From IMG/VR virus record IMGVR_UViG_3300020463_000073, positions 1-32,667 of that record: a stretch of DNA of 32,667 bases; one strand, 5' to 3'. The stretch comes from a virus. Shown piece by piece: positions 20,734 to 28,816 of this stretch. The stretch's first letter is position 1, and each line of letters opens with the position of its first letter. The notes beneath the pieces are model-generated. The model searched no databases, was not told the origin of the DNA, and was given only the letters and a program-made list of their open reading frames with translations. The translations under genes and the position numbers were made by a program.

Positions 20734-21869
20734 TGAGTGAATTAAAAGTCGATACCATAGTTAATTTAGCGGGTACGGGCAAACCGAACCTACCAGTATC
20801 CCCTACGTTAGGAGGTGCGGCTCTATCTTCAGCAAATACCTACTCTTATACATCATCAGGAACAGAACCTAGTAGCCCTAAAAATGGAGCTATATGGTGG
20901 GATAGCTCTAACAATGAAGTATATCTTTACATAGCGGGTGAGTTTAAAAAAGTTACGCTAAATGCTTCTGCTGCTGCTTTTTCTTGGGGTGGTGATAGAG
21001 GAATCGTTTTTGGTACTAGCTCTTCCTACAATGATATCATGTATTTTAATATCGCTGGTAGTGGTGGGGGTTCAGCAAATTTCGGTGATATGACATTAGA
21101 AAGAAGTACGACAAGTGCAGGTGGTTCTGCTAGTAGAGTTCTTATGGGAGGTGGTTATGGCGGTTCGGCCAATTCTGGTAGAAGTGACATTATAGATTAT
21201 ATTACTCCATCAAGTCCCGGCAATGCGACAGATTTTGGAAATTTAACCGCAGGTAGAAATGCTTTACAGGGAATTAGCAACGGAACGAGATGTCTCTTCG
21301 CAGGTGGATATACCAATGGTCAAGGCGTAGGACACGCTAATTGGACGACTGTTATTGATTATGTGACGATAGCTACCACAGGAAACGCAGCCTCTTTTGG
21401 AAATCTAACTGCATTAGCATATAATCTTGGAGGCACTGGCGCAGGAGATGGAACAAGAGGTCTGTTTATGGGTGGTATCGAAACCACTAACAAACAAATA
21501 GAGTATGTTACTTACGCTACAACAGGTAATTCTGCTGATTTTGGTGACTTGATTTACACTGTTGATAGAAACTCAGCTTGCTCTGATGCAACTAGAAGTG
21601 TTTCTTTTGGTGGTGCGGCTAGTCATAGCCCTTCACACAGAAATATAGAATATGTCACAACTCAAACATTAGGTAATGCCACAGACTTTGGTAATTTGAC
21701 TAACCAACATACTTCGAGCGGTAGTATGTCTAATGGCACAATAGCGATTGCTCAAACAGGTATAGACTTGGAAAAAGTGACAATTCAAACAACAGGGAAT
21801 GCAACAGATTTTGGGGACTTATTAGAATCCAGAACTAGCAATTCAGCCTCATCAGGAAGCCCATCATGA
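20733..21869 (+). CDS. Propeller adhesin 1 of 7 (N-module class A)
   Basis: This 378-aa protein starts at ATG 20733 (MSELKVDTIVNLAGTGKPN), overlapping the fibre stop. An upstream ATG at 20718 lies inside the fibre gene and is not needed. The N-module contains SSPKNGAIWWDSSN and YLYIAGEFKK. Six repeats end SANFGDM, ATDFGNL, AASFGNL, SADFGDL, ATDFGNL and ATDFGDL. A short C-terminal segment (LLESRTSNSASSGSPS) can supply the outer strand that closes the first blade, which begins GDRGIVFG, as in kelch propellers. It is probably a receptor-binding fibre tip. It shares its class A N-module with adhesin 3 and its last-repeat end with adhesin 7. Confidence 0.8.
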   Translation: MSELKVDTIVNLAGTGKPNLPVSPTLGGAALSSANTYSYTSSGTEPSSPKNGAIWWDSSNNEVYLYIAGEFKKVTLNASAAAFSWGGDRGIVFGTSSSYNDIMYFNIAGSGGGSANFGDMTLERSTTSAGGSASRVLMGGGYGGSANSGRSDIIDYITPSSPGNATDFGNLTAGRNALQGISNGTRCLFAGGYTNGQGVGHANWTTVIDYVTIATTGNAASFGNLTALAYNLGGTGAGDGTRGLFMGGIETTNKQIEYVTYATTGNSADFGDLIYTVDRNSACSDATRSVSFGGAASHSPSHRNIEYVTTQTLGNATDFGNLTNQHTSSGSMSNGTIAIAQTGIDLEKVTIQTTGNATDFGDLLESRTSNSASSGSPS

Positions 21870-22981
21870 GTACATTAAAAGTAGATACACTAAAAAACGG
21901 ATCTAGCTCTGCGATTGATTTTCCGCAAAACCTAAAGATAGGTGGAGCAGGGGTCATACAGGGGTACACTGTATCTTCTAGTGAACCCAGTAGCCCCGCG
22001 ACAGGTGATTTCTGGTGGAATAGCAGTGACGAAAAACTCTATCGTTATATCAATGGTGCGTTTAAAGAAATAACTATTGCACCATCAGTTATCAACTATG
22101 GAGATAGAGGATTTTCTATTGGTGATTATAATGAAACCGCTGCAAGTAGAATACATTATTGGGACATAAGCACAGCAAGTAACGCAGCACTTTTTGGAAA
22201 CTTAATTCAAAACTCTCACATAGCAGCAGCTTGTACTAGTGGGGTATATGCTTTTAGATGTGGTGGTTCAAATACAAACTCGTCATCACAAAGAGTAAAT
22301 ACAATAGAGAGATGGACTTGTGCAACCCTAGGAAATTCTGCTGATTTTGGTGACTTAACAGCGACTTGTTACTGGTCTTCAGGACATTCAGACGGCACTA
22401 CTGGTATAGTAAATCATGGGCAAGGTTCTAGCGTTAATACTAATATAGACAGATTTACTATGGCTACAGCAGGTAACGCTACTGATCACGGTGACACAAC
22501 AGTAGGTAGATCTCATATTGCCGTTGCAGCTAATTTAACAAGAATGGTCAATATGGGAGGTCATACTAACACTAAGGTAAACACTATAGACTACATAACG
22601 ATTGCTTCTGCGGGCAACGCTACTGATTTTGGTGACTTAATTGCAGGAAATATGTATCATGCAGGGATGGGTACTGGTTCAGGAAACAGAGCTTTGTCTA
22701 CAGGTGGTAGACCCGCTTCTTCATATTATGATGGAATAGAATATATAGATATTGATACACCGGGCAATGCAACTGATGCAGGTAATTTACTTACTGGTAT
22801 TGGCTACCACGGTGCAACTTCAAACGCAACAAAAGGTCATGCTTACGGTGGCTACAGTAGTAGTGGAGAGTATGGAGAGATACAACAAACTATACTAGCA
22901 ACAGGTGCTAACGCCACTGATCATGGGGATTTATTAGTTGATGATGAATATCAGACATCCACATCAGGAAACGCATCGTGA
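21866..22981 (+). CDS. Propeller adhesin 2 of 7 (N-module class B)
   Basis: This 371-aa protein starts with ATGA overlap, and TCAGGAAG in the end of adhesin 1 serves as ribosome-binding site. The class B N-module (MSTLKVDTLKNGSSSAIDF, NLKIGGAGVIQGYT) is shared with adhesin 7. Six repeats end AALFGNL, SADFGDL, ATDHGDT, ATDFGDL, ATDAGNL and ATDHGDL. The His variants in repeats 3 and 6 and the DTPGNATD repeat 5 match adhesin 6 repeat by repeat, although adhesin 6 has a different N-module. It ends STSGNAS. A role in receptor recognition is inferred. Confidence 0.8.
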   Translation: MSTLKVDTLKNGSSSAIDFPQNLKIGGAGVIQGYTVSSSEPSSPATGDFWWNSSDEKLYRYINGAFKEITIAPSVINYGDRGFSIGDYNETAASRIHYWDISTASNAALFGNLIQNSHIAAACTSGVYAFRCGGSNTNSSSQRVNTIERWTCATLGNSADFGDLTATCYWSSGHSDGTTGIVNHGQGSSVNTNIDRFTMATAGNATDHGDTTVGRSHIAVAANLTRMVNMGGHTNTKVNTIDYITIASAGNATDFGDLIAGNMYHAGMGTGSGNRALSTGGRPASSYYDGIEYIDIDTPGNATDAGNLLTGIGYHGATSNATKGHAYGGYSSSGEYGEIQQTILATGANATDHGDLLVDDEYQTSTSGNAS

Positions 22982-24183
22982 CAAAACAACTAAAGGTAGA
23001 TAGCGTTGTTAACGTAGCAGGTACAGGAAAACCAAACTTTCCTGTCAGCCCCACTTCTGGAGGCGCTGCACTATCTGCCTTAAACACTCACTCATATACG
23101 TCTTCTGCCACAGAACCTAGCAGCCCCAAGAACGGAGCGATTTGGTGGGACAGCGCAAATAACAAGGTGTATGTCTATGCAAACGGTGAGTTTAAAGAAA
23201 TAACCTTAAATACTGCTTACCCTTCTTCATACGTCAACGCTACACACTTTGGTGATCGTGGTCTTAGATTTGGTGGCTATGATACGGGCGTTGATTACTC
23301 AAATGTAATAGATTACTGGGACATAACATCTGCAGGAAATGCTACCGATTTTGGTGATTTAACCGTAAAAAGAAATTATGTTGCCTCTTGTTCTAACGCA
23401 AGTAGAGCTGTTTCGATGGGTGGCGCATCAACTCAAAACGCTGATGGAACTATTTATACTGCTAGTGGAACAACTATAATTGATTATGTAACAATAGCCA
23501 ATACTGGCAATGCCACAGACTTTGGCGATTTGCTTTTCAGAAGAAACAGATCGGCTTGTGAAAGCAATGGAACAAGAGCAGTATTTGGAGGAGGTACGAC
23601 CCGTCAACCTGATGATGGTAGCGGTACTACATCTATTGTTAATAACATAGAGTATATTACAATAGCTAATACAGGGAACGCTACAGATTTTGGCGATTTG
23701 ACAGTAGCTAGAGAGCGTCTTTCAGCAGCATCTAATGGACCTAGAATAGTTTTTGTTGGTGGTAAGGACTCATCAGATTACAACACTATGGATTATGTTA
23801 CTGGTGATACCACAGGAAATGCCACGGACTTTGGTGATATGACAAATCAAGTTAGCAACTTGGGAGCTACAGGGACAGGAACTGGGGATCGAGCCATAAT
23901 ATTTGGTGGTAATGGTAGTAGTTATACAAATGTTATTCAATATTTTGCTGTTTCAAACACAGGAAACGCTGCAGATTTTGGAGACTGTATAGGGAACGAT
24001 TCTTATGCTTCTGCTTGTTGTAATTCAACTAAAGCTCAGTTTGTTGGTGGTTATAACAGTGCCGTAGGTGATATAAATAGAATACAAGAAGTAACAATGG
24101 CTACTCTAGGAAATGCTACAGATTTTGGTGATATAACCAACGCAGTGTATAGTTCGGGAGCAACATCAGGAGCGGCTTCATGA
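22978..24183 (+). CDS. Propeller adhesin 3 of 7 (N-module class A, GTG start)
   Basis: This 401-aa protein starts with GTG in a GTGA overlap, preceded by TCAGGAAACGCATC. The N-module (TKQLKVDSVVNVAGTGKPNF, SSPKNGAIWWDSANNKVYVY) is very close to that of adhesin 1. Six repeats end ATDFGDL three times, then ATDFGDM, AADFGDC and ATDFGDI, the most regular set in the array. Variable loops between GG and the IEY strand are of different lengths, and the third is long (TTRQPDDGSGTTSIVNN). It ends TSGAAS. It is the only array member not starting with ATG, which could lower its relative expression. Confidence 0.8.
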   Translation: MTKQLKVDSVVNVAGTGKPNFPVSPTSGGAALSALNTHSYTSSATEPSSPKNGAIWWDSANNKVYVYANGEFKEITLNTAYPSSYVNATHFGDRGLRFGGYDTGVDYSNVIDYWDITSAGNATDFGDLTVKRNYVASCSNASRAVSMGGASTQNADGTIYTASGTTIIDYVTIANTGNATDFGDLLFRRNRSACESNGTRAVFGGGTTRQPDDGSGTTSIVNNIEYITIANTGNATDFGDLTVARERLSAASNGPRIVFVGGKDSSDYNTMDYVTGDTTGNATDFGDMTNQVSNLGATGTGTGDRAIIFGGNGSSYTNVIQYFAVSNTGNAADFGDCIGNDSYASACCNSTKAQFVGGYNSAVGDINRIQEVTMATLGNATDFGDITNAVYSSGATSGAAS

Positions 24184-25358
24184 GTGAGTTTAATACAGAG
24201 GACATCGTAAACCGAGCAGGTACAGGCAAACCAGACCTGACTAATGGTTTTAACATTAACGGCTCTGACAGTGGTGTAAATCCTCACAAACACACAGAAA
24301 GTGCAAATGAACCTTCTAGTCCATCGAATGGAGATGCTTGGCTAGATACAGACAACGATGTATACAAAGTTTATATTGATGGAGAATGGAAAGACTGGTT
24401 TGGGACTACCGCTAAATTATGGTACGGAGACAGAGCTGTTAGAGTTGGTGTTGGGAGAGCTAACCCATCTCAATTATCAGGAAGCGCAGCTAGTGTAGTC
24501 CCTAATAATCAAATACATAGGTATGATATTACAACATTAGGAAATGCTGTAGATTTTAAAGACAGAACTGTTTCAGCTATTAGGCAAGGCGGTTGTGGCA
24601 ACGGTCAAAATGCTTACATTTTTGGTGGGACTACAACAGGCGAAAATACTAGTGGTGCTATAAACACAATAGAATACTTTTCCATATCAAATTCAACAAA
24701 TGCAGCAGACTTTGGCGATTTATCAGTAGTAGATAAAGACGGAGCCGCTGTTTCTGATGGAACGTATGGCATACATTCTCTTGGTTTTCAAAATAGTGGA
24801 TCTTATAGTAACACTATTGAGTATATTACTATGGATACCCCCGGAAATGCTACAGACTTTGGAGATCGTACTGTATCAGGTATTTTACAATCTTCAGTAA
24901 ATAATGCCACCAGAGGATGTTTTGCGGGAGGTTATGATGGGTCAACATTAGCTACTATAGATTACATTACGATGGGTACATCTGGAAATGCGACAGACTT
25001 CGGTGACCTTACTGTGGCAGGTTATGGTTTTGATGCAGGTGCGGGTTCTGGTAGCGGTGATCGTGGTATATTTGGTTCTATGTATAGGTCTGGTACAATG
25101 GATTATATAACAATCTCTAACACAGGAAACGCCACTGACTTTGGTGATTTGTATGTTGGCCTTAGTTTAGATGTTTATCAAACTCGATATGGTGGAGGTG
25201 TATCAAACGCTACAAGGGCTGTTTGGAGTGCTTCTGCCAATAGTAATGTCATGCAATATGTAACTATGGCAACAACGGGAAATGCAGTAGATTTTGGAGA
25301 TCAAGTCAGTTCTACTTCTAACGATGCTCAGTGTAATGTTTCAGGTAGTGCATCATGA
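24180..25358 (+). CDS. Propeller adhesin 4 of 7 (N-module class C)
   Basis: This 392-aa protein starts with ATGA overlap after TCAGGAGCGGCTTC. The class C N-module (EDIVNRAGTGKPDLTNGFNIN, GSDSG, EPSSPSNGDAWLDTDND) is shared with adhesins 5 and 6. Six repeats end AVDFKDR, AADFGDL, ATDFGDR, ATDFGDL, ATDFGDL and AVDFGDQ. The AVDFKD variant in repeat 1 and the SISNSTNA segment in repeat 2 are shared with adhesin 5, including nearly identical DNA. It ends VSGSAS. It is probably a recent duplicate or conversion partner of adhesin 5. Confidence 0.8.
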   Translation: MSEFNTEDIVNRAGTGKPDLTNGFNINGSDSGVNPHKHTESANEPSSPSNGDAWLDTDNDVYKVYIDGEWKDWFGTTAKLWYGDRAVRVGVGRANPSQLSGSAASVVPNNQIHRYDITTLGNAVDFKDRTVSAIRQGGCGNGQNAYIFGGTTTGENTSGAINTIEYFSISNSTNAADFGDLSVVDKDGAAVSDGTYGIHSLGFQNSGSYSNTIEYITMDTPGNATDFGDRTVSGILQSSVNNATRGCFAGGYDGSTLATIDYITMGTSGNATDFGDLTVAGYGFDAGAGSGSGDRGIFGSMYRSGTMDYITISNTGNATDFGDLYVGLSLDVYQTRYGGGVSNATRAVWSASANSNVMQYVTMATTGNAVDFGDQVSSTSNDAQCNVSGSAS

Positions 25359-26509
25359 GTGAGTTTAAAATTAGAAAACTTACAGACAGAGCGGGTACAG
25401 GCGCACCCAACTTTACTCATGGTTTTAACATTAATGGTTCTGATAGCGGTCTAGTTGGATTTACTCACACAGAAGGATCTAGTGAGCCTAGCAGTTCATC
25501 AAATGGAGATACATGGTGGGACACAGGAAACGACAAATACTATGTGTATATAGATGGTGCATTTAAAGAGTATTCTATTGTTGCTGCAGGGCCACTTTAT
25601 TATGGAGACAGGCTAGTAAGAGTGGGCTTCGCTACAGCAAAAAATGACATACATCGTCTTGATATTACAACATTAGGTAATGCTGTAGATTTTAAAGATC
25701 TAAATAGAACTAGTGCAAACAGAGCTTCAGCTTGTAGCAATGAAGCAAACGCTTACATTTTTAATGGAAACGCAGCGGCTAACGGTACTGGCGCAGAGCA
25801 AAATAGTATTAGTTATTTTTCCATATCAAATTCAACAAATGCATCAGATTTCGGAGATTCTACTGCTTCTACAAGTGCAGGTATGGCATGTTCAGATGCA
25901 ACTACTGGTTGCAATGCCCTAGGTTGGACTGGGAGCGCAGCATTAAATACCATTGATAAAATTACTATGGCTACACCCGGTAATGCTACTGACTTTGGGG
26001 ATTTAACAGTAGCTAGAGCGCCCTTTGGAAATTCTGCAGGGTCTAATGGAAGCAGAGGTATATTTGCTTTAGGTTATGATGGCTCTGGTGGGGTAAACAC
26101 TATTGACTATATAACTATAGCAAACGCAGGTAATGCCACTGATTTTGGTGATCATGTAGCTGCATCATACGGATCAGCCGCAGGAGGCACTGGTACAGGG
26201 GATAGACTAATATTTGCAACATTTTATGGTTACGGCTCTAAGATTAGTTATGTGACTGTATCTACAACAGGTAACGCTGCTGATTTTGGTAACACCACTA
26301 TGACTAGTAGCGCTATTAGTTTTTATTGTGGAGTAGCAGCCAATTCTGAGAGATGTGTTATCCAATCAGGTGGTTATATAGGTGGCGGTGCTTCAAACAT
26401 CATAGAATATGTAACAATGTCTACTTTAGGAAACGCTGCAGATTTTGGAGATCAAGCAACTAATGAAGAGCAATCCCATCAGGTTTGCACATCAGGAGCA
26501 GCATCATGA
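25355..26509 (+). CDS. Propeller adhesin 5 of 7 (N-module class C)
   Basis: This 384-aa protein starts with ATGA overlap, where the adhesin 4 end supplies TCAGGTAG. The N-module (MSEFKIRKLTDRAGTGAPNF, THGFNINGSDSG) is nearly the same as in adhesin 6. Six repeats end AVDFKDL, ASDFGDS, ATDFGDL, ATDFGDH, AADFGNT and AADFGDQ. Repeats 1 and 2 share long identical DNA with adhesin 4 while later repeats diverge. This suggests local conversion or stronger selection on the later blades. It ends TSGAAS. Confidence 0.8.
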   Translation: MSEFKIRKLTDRAGTGAPNFTHGFNINGSDSGLVGFTHTEGSSEPSSSSNGDTWWDTGNDKYYVYIDGAFKEYSIVAAGPLYYGDRLVRVGFATAKNDIHRLDITTLGNAVDFKDLNRTSANRASACSNEANAYIFNGNAAANGTGAEQNSISYFSISNSTNASDFGDSTASTSAGMACSDATTGCNALGWTGSAALNTIDKITMATPGNATDFGDLTVARAPFGNSAGSNGSRGIFALGYDGSGGVNTIDYITIANAGNATDFGDHVAASYGSAAGGTGTGDRLIFATFYGYGSKISYVTVSTTGNAADFGNTTMTSSAISFYCGVAANSERCVIQSGGYIGGGASNIIEYVTMSTLGNAADFGDQATNEEQSHQVCTSGAAS

Positions 26510-27690
26510 GTGAATTTGACTTAGAAGAAATTACAGATCGTGCAGGAACAGGAGCGCCTAACTTTACTCATGGTTTTAACATAAATGGATCTGACAGTGG
26601 CATATCTGTATTTACTCATACTGTAGGTACTACAGAACCATCTAGCCCTTCTAACGGTGATACATGGTGGAACACTGATAACGATTCCTACAATGTGTAT
26701 ATAGACGGTGAGTGGAAGGGATGGTTGGGAGATAGTTATTCTTCAACTTCTAATTACGGAGATAGGGGCTTTGTTTTTGGTGATGACTCATCAACGGACA
26801 TAACCAGAATACAGTATTTCAATCATACATCTTCAGGAAATGCATCAGACTTTGGTGATTTACCCACAGGTGCTTATGGCGCAGCAGGATGCACTAATGC
26901 AATAAATGCATTTAGATTGGGAGGAAATTCAACAACATCTTCTTATCAAAAAACAAACACCATAGAAACTTGGGTTTGCGCTACTACGGGTAATGCAACT
27001 GATTTTGGAGACATAGGGGCGTATACCATGTACAGCCATGCTAATTCAGACGGCACTATTGGCATAGTAGTATGGGGAAGAAGTAAAAGTTCTGCGGGTC
27101 AAGCCAATGGTGATTATACTAATGATGTAGAAAGATTTACTATGGCTTCAGCAGGAAACGCTTCTGATCATGGTGACTTAACTTATAGTCGTGGTTATGG
27201 TGGTTCTGTAGCTAACGCTACTAGAATGGTTAATTTTGGAGGATATAACGCCACCGATCCTTATTACCATAAAGACTGTGATTATTTGACAATGGCAACT
27301 GCGGGCAACTGCGTAGATTTCGGTGACTTAATAAAACATAATCATTACTGTACAGGAGTAGGTAGCGGTTCTGGGGATAGAGGTCTTCAGATGGGTGGCA
27401 TGGCAAGAGTTCCTCCGAGTGGTGGCTTCTATACAGACGAAATACAGTATGTTGATATTAGCACCCCCGGAAATGCTACAGATTCAGGTGATTTGGTCTA
27501 TGCTTCAGGCGAAATGGTAGCAGGTTCAAACAATGCAACAAATGGTTTTAAGTCGGGTGGATACAATAGCGGCACTCCTCAAAATTACATACAAAAAAGT
27601 GTATTGGCTACAGGGGCAAATGCTACTGATCATGGTGATCTACTTACAGCAACATTTGTTTGCACAGGCACATCGGGGAATGCAGCATGA
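26506..27690 (+). CDS. Propeller adhesin 6 of 7 (class C N-module, adhesin-2-type propeller)
   Basis: This 394-aa protein starts at ATG 26506 (MSEFDLEEITDRAGTGAPN), with ATGA overlap and AGGAG nine bases upstream. An in-frame ATG at 26485 lies inside adhesin 5 and is less likely. The N-module is class C, but the six repeats (ASDFGDL, ATDFGDI, ASDHGDL, CVDFGDL, ATDSGDL, ATDHGDL) follow adhesin 2 blade for blade. Shared features include NTIE-W-CAT, DGT-GIV, RFTMA, TRMVN and LATGANATDHGDLL. It is therefore a natural chimera of an adhesin-5-type head and an adhesin-2-type tip. It ends TSGNAA. Confidence 0.8.
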   Translation: MSEFDLEEITDRAGTGAPNFTHGFNINGSDSGISVFTHTVGTTEPSSPSNGDTWWNTDNDSYNVYIDGEWKGWLGDSYSSTSNYGDRGFVFGDDSSTDITRIQYFNHTSSGNASDFGDLPTGAYGAAGCTNAINAFRLGGNSTTSSYQKTNTIETWVCATTGNATDFGDIGAYTMYSHANSDGTIGIVVWGRSKSSAGQANGDYTNDVERFTMASAGNASDHGDLTYSRGYGGSVANATRMVNFGGYNATDPYYHKDCDYLTMATAGNCVDFGDLIKHNHYCTGVGSGSGDRGLQMGGMARVPPSGGFYTDEIQYVDISTPGNATDSGDLVYASGEMVAGSNNATNGFKSGGYNSGTPQNYIQKSVLATGANATDHGDLLTATFVCTGTSGNAA

Positions 27691-28805
27691 GTACACTAAA
27701 AGTAGATACAATTAGAAACTACGACAGTGCCGTTGATTTCTCTCAGGGCCTTAATATTGGCGGGACGAGCATAATCCAGAACTATACCGAAAGTGCTGAT
27801 ATGCCATCCTCTCCTAGCAATGGAGACTACTGGTGGGATACTGGTAACAATAAGCTATACAAGTATATGGATAGTGGATTTAAAGAGCTTGGTATTGCTC
27901 CCCCACCTAGCAATCCTTGGAGTGGTGATAGAGGTATGATTGCAGGAGGTGAAACATCAACTGCTTCGATTTCAAATGTTGTTCAGTATTTCGACATTAC
28001 TACAGCAGGTAACACTCAAGACTTTGGTGACCTAACAACAACAACAGAAAATGCTGCAGGTGCTAGTAGTTCTGCAAGAGGTTTGAGTTTAGGAGGTTCA
28101 GGAACATCAGGTCTTGCGGAGATACAGTATGTAACCATTTCAACTCTTGGTAACGCTCAAGACTTTGGTGATTTAGCTACTGGTGTTTATTATCATGCAG
28201 CCTGTTCTGATGGCACAAAAGCGTTTGTAAATGGTGGGTATAATGGTAGCTTTCTCAATCAAATACAGTATGTAACTATTGCAACTACTGGCAACGCTGC
28301 TGATTGGGGGGATCTGGTAGGTACATCTTGGCTTGGTATGGCGGCAACCGCAGATACTACAAGAGTCGTTCACTACGTTGGTCATCGTAGTGGATACACT
28401 AACGCCATAGATTATTATTCTACTGCTAGTGCAGGAAATGCTTCAGACTTTGGAAATGCAACTGCAGCTACAGGACAAGCAGGAGCATGTTCAGATGCTA
28501 CAAGAGCTGTAATTGGAGGCGGTACTCCTGATGGTGGTACTACCATCTATAATAAAATAGACTACCTTACTATACAAACCACTGGTAACGCTGCTGATTT
28601 TGGCGATCTTACTGCGGCACGTTTTAGACCTGACGCATGTGCTAATTATACTAGAGGCGTTTTTTCTGGTGGGAACGCCGCATCAAGCACTAAGCAAAAT
28701 GTTATGGATTTTGTAACTATTCAAACCACTGGTAATGCAACAGACTTTGGTGATCTCTTAGAGGCTACAGTCAATCATTGTTCATTTTCAGGGTCGCCAT
28801 CTTAA
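27687..28805 (+). CDS. Propeller adhesin 7 of 7 (N-module class B)
   Basis: This 372-aa protein starts at ATG 27687 (MSTLKVDTIRNYDSAVDF) with ATGA overlap. The upstream in-frame ATG at 27660 lies inside adhesin 6. The class B N-module matches adhesin 2. Six repeats end TQDFGDL, AQDFGDL, AADWGDL, ASDFGNA, AADFGDL and ATDFGDL. The IQTTGNATDFGDLLE end and the final SGSPS match adhesin 1 rather than adhesin 2. It closes the array. The next gene has its own strong ribosome-binding site rather than a coupled junction. Confidence 0.8.
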   Translation: MSTLKVDTIRNYDSAVDFSQGLNIGGTSIIQNYTESADMPSSPSNGDYWWDTGNNKLYKYMDSGFKELGIAPPPSNPWSGDRGMIAGGETSTASISNVVQYFDITTAGNTQDFGDLTTTTENAAGASSSARGLSLGGSGTSGLAEIQYVTISTLGNAQDFGDLATGVYYHAACSDGTKAFVNGGYNGSFLNQIQYVTIATTGNAADWGDLVGTSWLGMAATADTTRVVHYVGHRSGYTNAIDYYSTASAGNASDFGNATAATGQAGACSDATRAVIGGGTPDGGTTIYNKIDYLTIQTTGNAADFGDLTAARFRPDACANYTRGVFSGGNAASSTKQNVMDFVTIQTTGNATDFGDLLEATVNHCSFSGSPS

Positions 28806-28816
28806 AGGAGAAAAAA

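Larger units (their letters stand above)
20733..28805 (+). repeat. Array of seven tandem paralogous propeller-adhesin genes
   Basis: Seven consecutive genes of 371-401 codons each encode a 70-85-residue N-terminal module followed by six repeats of roughly 40-60 residues. The repeats share GG (or RGxxFGG), then (I/M)(E/D/Q)Y(V/I)TI, then GNATDFGDL-like ends. I counted exactly six in each product. All six internal junctions overlap as ATGA or GTGA, and the first joins the fibre gene as TAATG. Confidence 0.9.

Noticed and set aside
20733-28805. Diversity-generating retroelement acting on the adhesin array
   Set aside because: I see no reverse transcriptase, no template repeat and no adenine-specific variation between copies. 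Variation looks like duplication, recombination and ordinary divergence.
20718-28816. Upstream in-frame ATGs at 20718, 26485, 27660 and 28778
   Set aside because: They lie inside the preceding genes and would add non-homologous residues before the conserved MSExx/MSTLKVDT starts. The overlapping ATGA/TAATG starts or the strong ribosome-binding site at 28817 fit better.
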